Assembly (NCBI GenBank): GCA_935421135.1
Contig: OW285195.1
Span: forward strand, 14,150,158 to 14,214,157
Reading direction: 5' to 3'
DNA: 64,000 bases
DNA from: Bugulina stolonifera
Lineage: Eukaryota; Bryozoa; Gymnolaemata; Cheilostomatida; Bugulidae
Shown here: positions 11,957-22,978 of the stretch, piece by piece
Numbering within the stretch: the first letter of the stretch is position 1
Layout: the number at the start of each line of letters is the position of its first letter
Made by a program: the position numbers and the translations under genes
Notes under the pieces: generated by a model
Told to the model about the DNA's origin: nothing
Databases searched by the model: none
What the model saw: the letters and a program-made list of their open reading frames with translations, nothing else

Positions 11957-12102
11957 TGTTAATTCTTATATTATAGTCCGTTAATAATGTAATCCATGTG
12001 TACCAGCTCCCCTCTTCCTGACACCATGTTATAATGTTGTATACACTATAAGTTTAGAGAGGAGTTGATTTTGTGTTTGCTATTTATTCTATGTTCCTAC
12101 AT

Positions 12103-13165
12103 CAGGGATGCCCAAACTTTTTGGTGGAAAGGGACAAATTTTACAAGCGCATCAGAGCAAGGGTCACTTAGTTTTTGCTGCTGCATTTAAAGTACACGTA
12201 AACAGAATAAAGGTAGAAACAAACTGGCAAATTTCACGCCGCTATTAGCTACGAAATGACGGTGGAGCGACAGGGCGTTACAAAATTGAGCTCAAAACAC
12301 CCTGTTTGGCAAATATCAAGCGTGTTTCATATGTTACGTTTAGCTCTCAAAAATACTGACTTCTGATTGGCTAGCAAAAATTTTACCGGCTCCATTCTGC
12401 ACTTCCAAATTCCAAATTGAGTCGCTGTAGGAAACATGACATATATAACAATAATTGCCTGCCTTGGCACACATGCTCAGACTAGAAATTTCGTTCATGG
12501 AGTAAACATCGCTAGTTGTCATGCTGGTAAAACGTGGTGGAATGCTTCGAAGATATTCGCTAGTCTGATTCGGCCTTGAGCAAATTAAACGAAAATTGTA
12601 ATGAATATTCTACACATGATACATGATAAACTTGTGAATACAACTATTAGTGGGTGGCATGGAATTGTCCTTTCTCTTGGATCATCCTCAAACTCTATGT
12701 CTCTTTTAGTAGCTGCCTAGTATGTTTGTCAGCCAGTTGTGTTTGATTTTTGCTCTTGATGAATTTAGATGACTGAATAAACTATCACACAACTACATGC
12801 TACCAAAGAGTGTCATCAGTTTGACTGCAATTTTAGATAATTTGGGGTAGCTGTGCTTTCCACTTTACTCGGTCTTCAGCTCTTGGCACTGTGATTAGGT
12901 TAATCAGGTCATCAATATACTGTAGGTTTTAAATCGTTGACAGAAATCTACTTCTGTGTCAGCTATAAATATTTTGAGATTTTGGAGTGTGGGGATTTTT
13001 TTAACATTTGATGCATTTTTGAGTGTAACTTGAGCAGCGCAATTGTTTTCACCGCTCAGATACAAAAAGACATGCTTGCATGTAAAATTTGAGAAGTGAT
13101 GAAGGGACACCAAAATCCATGCAAAGGGACACTGTGTCCCTTAGGGACACATTTGGGCATCCCTG
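12103..13165. mobile_element. Non-autonomous hAT-type DNA transposon, copy 1
   Basis: A 1063-bp element with terminal inverted repeats CAGGGATGCCCAAA and TTTGGGCATCCCTG (the outermost 14 bp). It is flanked by a perfect 8-bp target duplication TCCTACAT at 12095-12102 and 13166-13173, diagnostic of the hAT superfamily. The duplication has TA at its centre, as in the Buster branch. No transposase frame is present. A second copy is at 54851-56132. Confidence 0.92.
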
Positions 13166-13182
13166 TCCTACATGATATACAT

Positions 13183-13693
13183 TGTCACAATCTTCTGAAC
13201 TGACTATATACATATCATGTACATTATGCCACAGCTTATTGCTTTTTTATTAGTATGCAGTTCTATACACGATTGTACATGTACTATGTTGTTTACATAT
13301 ATTATATTATTATGTAGTGTTTTAGTGCACATGTACTTGGGAAGACATGACTAAATTGTAATGAGTCATGTACGGTCTATTTATAACCAAGTATCTAATT
13401 GGATGATGTTATTATGTAATAGTGGTGCAATACCGTTCTAGAATATTCTCTTTTGACCATATATGGTATTATGATTCATGTTGGCTCTGGAATGTTCTAG
13501 AACTTCTAAGCTTTACTATATAAGCAGGGGCTGGGAGAGAGCCCATGAGTTAGTTAACTTCTAGCAATAAACAAGGATATTATACTACACACTACATCTT
13601 CTCTGCACTAGATAGACCAAGCTGTGTGTCACTTGATTATCTCTGACTACAGTGACTTCACCGAACTCTCACAAGTACTACTATCTTGTGACA
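13183..13693 (+). repeat. 5' LTR of retrotransposon B
   Basis: 511 bp, with promoter TATATAA at 13517-13523 and AATAAA at 13566-13571. Same sequence as the 3' LTR by visual comparison. Confidence 0.92.
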
Positions 13694-13781
13694 ATTGGGG
13701 GCTGCTCCGGGAAGTCATCAGTCGCAGACAGGGAGATTAACAACGTCGGCATACACCGGATACTAATAGCTGCAGTTAAAG

Positions 13782-14576
13782 ATGGTGTTATTGGAAAAAG
13801 TAAGTCAAATGGGCAAGGACCTAGGACTTACAGATCAGAAGCAATCCAAGATAGGAGGGATTGAACAAGTGGCAGAAGATGCTGACCAATATTTGGCAGC
13901 TCATGGTAGAAAGCTCTTCATGGAGAAGAAAGCTACCGCACACAAGGATGAAGAAGAAACCCGTAGATGCTACATCTGCGATGAAGTAGGGCATATTGCA
14001 GTTATATGCCCCAAGAGAACACAGAAACACTGTTCCAATTGTGGAGTTACTGGACACTCAACTATGGAATGTAAGAGGTCCAGACAAGGAAATATGAAAC
14101 CAGGCAAGGTAGGAGCTATGAAAGCGATTGTAAAAGGAGGAGATGACAGAGAACCTCAGGAAATTGAGATGGATGGGAAAAGATATGTAACTATTGTTTG
14201 CTGCAAACAAATAGGGGCAGATGAAAATAATGTTGATGTCAAAATGGGCTACGTGAATAACCAACCTGCGGAAGTCATAAGAGACACAGGTTGCACAGCA
14301 GTCATAGTTAAAGGAAAATTCGTTAAGCCAAACCAGTACACCGGAGCAAAGAGAGAAGTTAGGATGGTCAATAACACAGCCGAGCAGTATCCAGTGGCCA
14401 GCATACAAATCAGGACACCGTATTGCTCAGGGATGGTACAAGCGATAGTAATGGACGATCCTATGTATGACCTGGTGATTGGAAACGTACCTGGTGTGAG
14501 GTCACCAGCGGATCCTGACCGAAACTTTCACAGAGGAGACAAATACAAGACAAGTAAACGAGTTGACAATGGATAA
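13782..14576 (+). CDS. Nucleocapsid-protease frame of element B
   Basis: 264 residues, starting about 70 bases after the primer-binding site. Two canonical CCHC zinc knuckles, CYICDEVGHIAVIC and CSNCGVTGHSTMEC, lie at about residues 63-96 and indicate an RNA-binding nucleocapsid. A region resembling a retropepsin follows, with a DTG triad (VIRDTGCTAVIV) and a later LVIGN in place of the usual hydrophobic-Gly motif. The capsid region usual in gag is missing, or reduced to about 60 residues. Downstream pol is absent. Whether the protease-like domain is active cannot be told; Cys follows the DTG where Ala or Ser is common. Confidence 0.85.
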   Translation: MVLLEKVSQMGKDLGLTDQKQSKIGGIEQVAEDADQYLAAHGRKLFMEKKATAHKDEEETRRCYICDEVGHIAVICPKRTQKHCSNCGVTGHSTMECKRSRQGNMKPGKVGAMKAIVKGGDDREPQEIEMDGKRYVTIVCCKQIGADENNVDVKMGYVNNQPAEVIRDTGCTAVIVKGKFVKPNQYTGAKREVRMVNNTAEQYPVASIQIRTPYCSGMVQAIVMDDPMYDLVIGNVPGVRSPADPDRNFHRGDKYKTSKRVDNG

Positions 14577-14657
14577 AGGGAGATGGACTAAGGCTTGTTC
14601 AGAAGATAGTAGGAATTATTGACTGAAATTAAATTAATTTCATCTGGAAAATGGGGT

Positions 14658-15168
14658 TGTCACAATCTTCTGAACTGACTATATACATATCATGTACATT
14701 ATGCCACAGCTTATTGCTTTTTTATTAGTATGCAGTTCTATACACGATTGTACATGTACTATGTTGTTTACATATATTATATTATTATGTAGTGTTTTAG
14801 TGCACATGTACTTGGGAAGACATGACTAAATTGTAATGAGTCATGTACGGTCTATTTATAACCAAGTATCTAATTGGATGATGTTATTATGTAATAGTGG
14901 TGCAATACCGTTCTAGAATATTCTCTTTTGACCATATATGGTATTATGATTCATGTTGGCTCTGGAATGTTCTAGAACTTCTAAGCTTTACTATATAAGC
15001 AGGGGCTGGGAGAGAGCCCATGAGTTAGTTAACTTCTAGCAATAAACAAGGATATTATACTACACACTACATCTTCTCTGCACTAGATAGACCAAGCTGT
15101 GTGTCACTTGATTATCTCTGACTACAGTGACTTCACCGAACTCTCACAAGTACTACTATCTTGTGACA
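14658..15168 (+). repeat. 3' LTR of retrotransposon B
   Basis: 511 bp, same as the 5' LTR by eye, followed by the TACAT target duplication and then the last 148 bp of the LTR of element A. Confidence 0.92.
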
Positions 15169-15321
15169 TACATGAATGTTTGACTGTCAGACTAAAACTA
15201 AAACTAAACCAGGATGTGTGTGTACAATACCACCAGCAAAACAAGGCTATTAAAATAATATCAGTAGTGTTGTACAAAGCTATTAATACGATATTAGTAA
15301 ATAATGTTCTACATTATAACA

Positions 15322-15535
15322 TACATGTATTGTATTATATATACAGTATTACACAGTACATGTATTATATTATATATACAGTATTACACAGTACATGTAT
15401 TGTATTATATATACAGTATTACACAGTACATGTATTGTATTATATATGCAGTATTACACAGCACATGTATTGTATTATATATCCAGTATTACACAGTACA
15501 TGTATTGTATTATATATACAGTATTGCCAAGGTGT
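15322..15535. repeat. 35-bp minisatellite, right part
   Basis: Continuation of the array seen at 9003-9671, with the same 35-bp unit and its 30-bp variant, about 6 copies. It begins with the TACAT duplication made by insertion of element A. Confidence 0.9.
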
Positions 15536-16398
15536 GCTCCTAGGGAATATCTCTGAGCTGCACCTATGAGGTGTCAAACGCCCAACAGATATTTGCACAC
15601 ATATATAATTACATGTATATACATATATCTTCATACAGTGTACTGTTTGGTGTTTATATATAATATGCATGTACATGTACATGCATATGATAAAAAGCAT
15701 AATATTATATTTGTATAGTATTATATTATTATATTTGTATATACATGTAAATGTACATGCATAATTGTGACACATGGTAATAATGTGGTGAATGATTGGT
15801 AAATAGGGAAATGGTGTATGCTTGACTGACCTGATAAACTACATTGGTAAAGTGTGAGTCATACTAGAGAGTTCTTTTCAGCCAGCAGGTTCGACTCTAG
15901 CCAATAGAGACGTCTACTATATGGTGGAAGATATGCTCTAACTGTAGTAACTCACCTGTTGACATTTGCCAGAGAGTATCTAAAAGTATCAGCTGGTGCT
16001 CGCCAAGGTAATAAAAGAACACCAAATCGAGTAACTACCACTGTGATAATTACAGCCATGAGGACTATGATCGTGGGACAGTAACTAGAGGCTATCGTGT
16101 GGATTGAACAAGTAGCTCACTACTAGACTACATCCCATAAACCAGGTGAGTGAAAAGTTCCTAACAGAACTACTCGCTAAAATTTTTGCATATTTACTTC
16201 TATGAAACAAAACAAAAACCATGTGATTCACAATAAAGGTTGCGCTACAAAAATTATAGTACTGGCTGATAATTTATTCTAGTGACATGTAGATGTCTCC
16301 AACTACTTTAAAATTGAGGCATCATCTGGATGGAAAACATGTCAGTTTATTGAAATGTTTACAGGTACTAAGGAAGGAGATTGGTGAGGACTTGGCAT
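15536..16398. other. Spacer upstream of lectin receptor gene 2
   Basis: AT-rich sequence without a supported exon; it should contain the promoter of gene 2. A tRNA B-box-like GGTTCGACTC near 15890 may be a SINE scrap. Confidence 0.35.
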
Positions 16399-19300
16399 AT
16401 GGAGGGCACAACTCTATACATATTCACACTTCTTACATTAGGTAAATACACTAATATACATTGCATATACACTAATATACATTGCATATACACTAATATA
16501 CATTGTATATACACTAATATACATTGCATATACACTAATATACATTGCATATACACTAATATACATTACATATACACTAATATACATTGCATATACACTA
16601 ATATACAGTGCATATACACTAATATACATTGTAGTACAAGTATTTACATGTATAATATAACCGATAGTGACAACATTATATGCATGTGAACTATTTGTAC
16701 ATTATGTGTACCAGAGGTAGAGGATTTTAATTTATGTGAGCTTGCAGTGACAAACCGAAATGGATGTTACTATATTACATATAAGCCTGACAGGATTTTA
16801 AAAGAGAAACTCAAATTCTATGTACTACAGACGAAGATACGATAATACAAGTACAATTATGAACAAACTACCTACATTTACGCACATACTAAACTTTTAG
16901 CTTCAGTTCCAATCCCTCTACAAGAATGGATGGCTATGTAAATGAGTTCTGTAAAACTTTTACTATGGATTCTTAGCTCTAAATTCATGATCAATGAGCA
17001 ATAGACCCACATACCTATTCTTTAAGAGAGGCTGTAACACAGGCTATGCTCAGTCTGTGCTGAGAATATATACATGTACATGTACTACACATTCTATGAG
17101 GCTATAGAAGTACGCTGGCAATAAATAGGGAAACTAAAATTAGAAAAAAGAATCACAACATGATTTTGAATTTATACAATTTTTCAAAAAATCCATTGTT
17201 GTTGCTAAAGAATTTTGGTGAGTTTATAATTATCATAATACAATTTTTTTTCTAGTATCGTTGACACCCGCTGGTCAGGCTGAGCACGTAAGTGCCTGTA
17301 TACACAGTTCTACTCAACAGAGTCAAGAAATCACGTGTAGGCAGCGAGGTACACATATTCTAATAGAAAGAGTTCAAACTGGATACACTAATAGCACCTG
17401 TAGCGGCAATGATGTAGTATGTCCCTATTCGGTTAGCCCCTCCCACCCATATCACCAGAATGTTAGAGATACCTGTGAGAACAAGACTTTCTGCACCGTA
17501 GACATATTTGTTTTGACGGAAGAGTTCGCTAACAGGTTTCGGAATTGTCACTCAGCAGGAAAAACAAGGAATTACGTTACAGTGGTATACTCATGTCAAC
17601 CTATACCAGGTAAGTGTAGTACCTGTTCTCTCTGTCAGCCTATACCAACTTATTCCTCACACAGTTGAGTTTTCTTTTCATGTCTCTGTGCACCATGTTC
17701 CAGGTACTTCCTTGCTTTTCCTGTAGACCTTGATTAACTACTCGTACTCGTACCTTATTATCAACTTCATAATTGATTAGCATGATAATCAGGTTTCTAA
17801 GAATCACAGTCTAATCTTATTGTCTTTTTAATAATGCACTTGAATATAGCTGATTAGCTCAGGCTCCAAAGTGTGGTATAATTCAGGGTGTTTTAGTAGA
17901 AACAAAGAACATTTTCAGTTCACTAGGTCACCCATCTCTAACATTTTGCAATTTTTCCAATAGTAACCACTAACCTTGTAAGAAAAAACAATACTATAAA
18001 AGATAGAAGATTAATTGTGTCAATTAGAATTATTATTGTATTAAACTACTACCAAGTGTTGTAATAACTATGATTGTGTAGGGTTTACCTTTTCTATTGT
18101 ACAAATCTAGAGCATATATTGTGGTGATTTATAACATGGATGACAGTGCTGAATAATTATTAAGGAATTTAATCAACTCCAGTGTAGAGCGATACAGGAC
18201 AGAGTGGTGCAAACAATAAGCCTAATTACATATATCTTGTGCATAGAGAGAGCTTGGTCATGCGCACAGCCAGGGCTGTAACAAATATTTTTAGCTCAGG
18301 GGGTAAAAGGCCCAAACCAGAGCATCCACCTGTTCAGGCTGATACGAAAAGTTCTCTACCAAATTGAAACAAATACCCAGAATCACAGATCGCTCATACT
18401 GTCTTTCAGACTAAAACACTGGGTATTAATAATTGGGGTCAATGTACTTGTACTCTAAATTCAATTTTCAGGGTTGACACCAACAGAACTTTTGTTTTTG
18501 GGTAGATTTCTGGGGAGGCAAATGCCCTCTTTACCCCCTGGTTGCTACAGCCCTGCACACAGCCAACTCCACAGCAGGTTAAATACTACATAGAGGTGTA
18601 TCATGGATTTATTTCTCTGATATTATAGATGTAGTCTTATTTGGCAATCATTAATCCCTGTGTCATGCCAACAAATAACTATACAAAAGTTACGCAAATC
18701 AAAATATGTTGCTATGGTAACCGGGGACGCAATGATGGTTTCCTTGTTAGTACATTTTGGTGGATATTGGATAATAGATATATGCAACTAAGTATTGTAC
18801 TGGTGTGTAGAGATATTGATAAATAAATTGGAGGACATGGAATGATATGATAGAACAAGATTGATTACCTCCATACAAAGTTATTGTCATAGTAAACTGA
18901 ATACTTCTATTAAAATGAAGTAAAAATCAATTCTCAAGTTTGAACAGACATGTCTAGCAAGGAAACATTTCTGCTTCTAACTAGCAGCTCCCAACTGATT
19001 TAAATTTGAGGCTGTAAATTAATCGTGTTTTTAAACTTTCATCTCCAGCTAACTCACTTGGACTCAAAATAGAGATTGGAAGACATACCCCATGTAATGA
19101 ATGAGCAAGACTAGGTTCAGATAAACAAAATCCACAATGATTCAATTCCTTCTCTCCTGGACAAGAGAAGAGTTTGCAGCAGCCAATCAACTTACAAAGA
19201 ATTATTCATGTTATTTCTCTCCATCTGAACTAGTATAGCTAGTAACTAGTGATGATTAGTCCTTATTTAAATATTACTGTTTGATGATTCCATACACTGG

Positions 19301-22300
19301 ATTTATCTTAGCTTTGTTCTAAGATTTACTCTGATTGGTTGTGTTTTGTGGGAAGGTAATCCCTGGGTGGCGATGTCAGACAGACTACAAGATTACATGG
19401 TTTAATAATTTTATGATTCATATTTATGTTTTACATGTACATGTGCATTTTAACTCTTTTGGTGAATGAACTTCGAATTGCAAGATGGGTGACAGTACCT
19501 GTTTTTGTACACACTTGGGTACTTATATTATTACTCTCTCCTCTCCTTATGTGAAAGCACATTGGGAGAGGATAATTTCGAATTGAGATTAATTGCCCAT
19601 ATTTAACTATGATACTTCTCAACATCACTCATTAGTCTGTCTCGCCCATTTGACTGCCCTTGCAAGTAAATCTTGTCTCATCATGTTTATTTATATACTT
19701 GTAGTGCCAATCGAACAGACTACAACTATCTCTTCAACCCAAAGGCCTCAACGGTTGTTTCAAACTTTTCCTGACTTTGCTTCTTTCCCTTCACAGAGGC
19801 CCTTCTCTTTGCCAGGAACAGCATTTTCTAACCCAACCATTCCTCCCTCTAGAGGCAGCTCTTTACTGAGAATCTCAGAAGACACCTTGATTGAAACAAC
19901 AACTGTTCCGTTGACTCCGCCCACAACTCGGCCGTCGGCAACTACTTCTACAAAGGCAATACCCAGAACTTCAACTTCGACTTCAATTTTCAATTTTCAG
20001 CTCACAGATTTATCTAAGATTGCAGGAATATTTAATATTAATCGCTCAAGACCCAATTTAACTCGACAGTCTCCACCTCCAAGCATTCCAACAGGAAATG
20101 CTACAGAGGAGAACGCAGAAGTAAGTCCACAGAACTCTACAACTGCAAGTCAAAATTTATTTATTGGGAACAATGACTCGGCGGTTCATGTTACATCTGA
20201 TGAGTCGACTAAATTACCTCTTTCACCAGAGAAGTCAACTACAAGTATTTTGTCTACCAAGGTTTTACCTGCCAACACAACAGGAAATGAACTGCTCCAC
20301 GAGGATAATACAGGGGTAACTACACCACTTCAAGCAGGTGAGGAATCCACAGAGCACTATAATCCAACTAAACCCAACACCTAAACAGTTAAGCTGGATA
20401 TACATTGTATAAACCAAACACATAATATTTCACACGCATGACTATAGATAAAAATAATCTGCTACACAATTAATAATTCTGAAATCTAGAATAATATCAT
20501 TGATGAATAAGGCCTTGCGAGACCATTCTGAGTTGTCTTCTCTCTTTTTCCATACAAAGAGGGAGCAATTCCAAATATAAACTCACCACATACATGTACA
20601 TGTAAGTACAGAATATATACATGTAGATACAATTACATATCTTGTATTATGTTTCTGCAGCTCAGAAGATACAGATGTCTAGCAAGAGATTGATGACTAT
20701 AATAATACCAGTGATGTCTATACTAATTGTCGTCATTATCTCATTGGCCGTAGCCTTGGTTCTCGTAAGGAAGAAACAGTAAGTGATTTGACTAACGTGT
20801 ACTTATCTCTGTTTCTGTATTCTGTTTATACAATCTACCTGCGTGTACATGCCAATTTATTCTAAGAGATGCAGTATACATTATAGTGCAGAATTATAGT
20901 GCAGAATTACTGTACATGTATAAAATTGCAAGTTTCTATGGCAGCAAATTTTTATCTGATTGTTGTGATTTGCTGCTATATGTCTAATATGGCGCCTATT
21001 CCATTGCGATGGTGCAGCTCCCACTACCGACTACCTTTCTGCATATAGACACTAATATATACGATACTACATACTACCTAAATAAATTTTAATGGTAGAA
21101 CTGTATATTCTTATGAATATTTACTACCTCATACTACATGATCGAAATAATAGCTTTAGAAATTGGGTGCATTATTGACTTTTGCACTATTAAAGTGCTG
21201 CTTGTAGATTCAATGGAGTCTTTAGATGTTGATAAGCACAGCTTTAAATAAATGTATCAACATTATATAATTGATACTAACTTTATAGGAGAAAGAAGGC
21301 TACGATCCATTCGAAGATGCCCAGACCACATGACCCAGCTTATTCTATAGCTTCTAGTACATACGATACTATTGGTGACGAGGTCTTATATTCAAGTAAG
21401 TATCTAGTAACACCAGTTATCATGAACATTCTTCTGTTGATACACGTAAGTGTGTAAGATGTCATGTACATGTACTTACACAGTCGTACAAGATTGATGA
21501 ATTCCTCTACAAACAGTCTTGTGATGAGATTGGTAGGCACTTATTAATTGTCAGGACCAGGGTTTGAGTTCCACCAACAACTACATGTAGGTGTTCTAGT
21601 CCAAAGGAGAAGGTTTCTCTGTATGATGCAGTCTGAACTCTGCCACTAAGTACCATCTGTGCCGTGACCTACACTATTCTAGCCTACGGTGTTACCATTT
21701 GACCTCCCTAGTACAATTGATTATTGTAATATATATGTACATGCTACCTGGTCTTCTTACAGCCATGGGAGATGACACATACTACAGTGAACCCAGGCTA
21801 GCTACCTCAGACTATGGCAGTGAAGCATCAACTCCTAGAGCTCAGTCTACTATTAAGAAAGGTAGGTGTAATATAATGTCTTCTGACGACCAGCTTTGTA
21901 ATACTTGATTGGTAGCAGCAACTATACAATTATTATTTGTTACCATTATAATTACCTGATGCTTGATTGTAACTTACATGTAGAATCAGGACGTTGTGTA
22001 ATCCAGTTTATATAATGATGATCTACGAGTATTTACACTGATTGTGTAGATAACAAACCTTGTCTGATTGTCATATGGATTGTACCATAATAATATACGA
22101 TGATACATGTAGAGTTAGTTAGGCGTTCACAGCGTCATTACTTGTATATAATCTCCATATCATGTTATGTATCTTTGAATATGAGGTGGAAGTTGATACT
22201 GCTACAAAAATGGTTTTCAAATTATATTTCATAAACAATAAAATCACCTGAATTTTCTAAATGTACTTTGAATTGAAAGCAGAGCAGCTTTACATGTAAG

Positions 22301-22978
22301 AATGACAAAAATTTTGGTAAATGAACCCATTAGGCGGTTTGACAACTATTCCTATTTTCTCATTTAATTTGTTACTGCAATCATGTTCATGTGTTACGCA
22401 ATCATTATGATTATGTACAAAATACAAATACATGTATATCATACTACTTCTAGCCGGGTATGTGGATGTCGCACACGAAGTGTTAAGTCCTAAGCTATCA
22501 GTTGATACCAACCTGTACTATGAAGCTGTAGACGCTGACGATATGAACTATGATAACCCGGATGTCGGTAAGTCAAACACGCTATACATGAGGGGATGAC
22601 TTCAAAAATACAACAATGCCCTTTCAGAAGTCTTCCAGTGGTTTATAATACATAAATCTATTACTTATTAAATTAGTTTGTCCCATTCGTGTTTCAAAGG
22701 TCACATATCATACACTTCAAGTGCTGCATGCTGATTTATACTGATGATGGTGTATTACTTATCATTTTACAGAATGTGCGGTGGGCGATGTATATGCAAA
22801 GATAAATAAGATGTCAGTGACAGATGAGGGAGAACCTGTCTTGATCGCTAATAGTTTATATGAGTTGAGAGAAGGAGCACCTGATTGTCCTGTCAATGAT
22901 GACCAATCAGCTTCCTCGGTGGAAGGCGATAATCAGTCAATCTTTATTGAAAACGACTTGTATAACACATGGACTTGA
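16399..22978 (+). CDS. SUEL-lectin single-pass receptor with long tyrosine-rich tail (gene 2)
   Basis: Eight exons: 16399-16441, 17256-17609, 19705-20337, 20661-20778, 21289-21395, 21763-21861, 22454-22567, 22773-22978. Phases match throughout, giving 557 residues. Exon 1 is a signal peptide (MEGTTLYIFTLLTL). Exon 2 is one SUEL-type lectin domain ending VTVVYSC. Exon 3 is a roughly 210-residue Thr/Ser/Pro-rich stalk, probably O-glycosylated, with several N-glycosylation sequons (for example NATE, NSTT). Exon 4 has one membrane segment (MTIIIPVMSILIVVIISLAV) followed by RKK. Exons 5-8 form a roughly 180-residue tail with about 13 tyrosines (YDTI, YVDV, YDNP, YAKI, YELR among them). It shares domain order and mostly phase-1 introns with gene 1, so the two are tandem paralogues. 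Tyrosine signalling is inferred; no kinase domain is present. Confidence 0.83.
16446..16631. repeat. 21-bp minisatellite in intron 1 of lectin gene 2
   Basis: About nine copies of a 21-bp unit (ACTAATATACATTGCATATA plus one base) directly after the donor of exon 1. A period divisible by three keeps frames open on both strands; these are not coding. Confidence 0.9.
20531..20576. repeat. GTTGTCTTCTCT hairpin in intron 3 of gene 2
   Basis: GAGTTGTCTTCTCTCT is followed, after a short spacer, by AGAGGGAGCAATTCC, an imperfect inverted repeat of the dispersed type described in findings. Confidence 0.45.

Larger units (their letters stand above)
13183..15168 (+). mobile_element. LTR retrotransposon B, short non-autonomous, recent
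   Basis: Two 511-bp LTRs (13183-13693 and 14658-15168) look identical by eye and begin and end TGTCACAA...TTGTGACA. A 5-bp target duplication TACAT lies at 13178-13182 and 15169-15173. Each LTR has TATATAA (first copy 13517-13523) followed by AATAAA (13566-13571). The primer-binding site TGGGGGCTGCTCCGGGA at 13696-13712 closely resembles tRNA-Pro sites of vertebrate gammaretroviruses. A short purine tract precedes the 3' LTR. The internal region is only 964 bp and carries one frame for nucleocapsid and protease, with no reverse transcriptase or integrase. It must have used enzymes from another element. Confidence 0.93.
9672..15321 (-). mobile_element. LTR retrotransposon A (Ty3-like), internally deleted, hosting two nested insertions
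   Basis: A minus-strand element inserted in the 35-bp minisatellite, with TACAT duplicated at 9667-9671 and 15322-15326. The 3' LTR is 9672-9904 (233 bp, ends TGTTATAATG...CATTATAACA). The 5' LTR is split into 12027-12102, 13174-13182 and 15174-15321, which also sum to 233 bp once the nested elements and their target duplications are left out. In the parts I compared the LTRs differ at one visible base. A primer-binding site reading TGGTGTCAGGAAGAG on the minus strand abuts the 5' LTR (about 12012-12026). A purine tract on the minus strand (GAGAAAGGAGA) abuts the 3' LTR. Internal coding is a gag-protease frame and a heavily deleted pol. Confidence 0.92.
12027..15321 (-). repeat. 5' LTR of retrotransposon A, split by two insertions
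   Basis: LTR pieces at 12027-12102, 13174-13182 and 15174-15321 reassemble to 233 bp, equal to the intact partner at 9672-9904. The hAT element lies between pieces one and two, and LTR retrotransposon B between pieces two and three. Confidence 0.9.

Noticed and set aside
16368..16689. Reading frames on both strands rich in YTNIHCI or MYISVYA units
   Set aside because: Products of the 21-bp minisatellite in intron 1 of lectin gene 2; only the first 43 bases from 16399 are a real exon.
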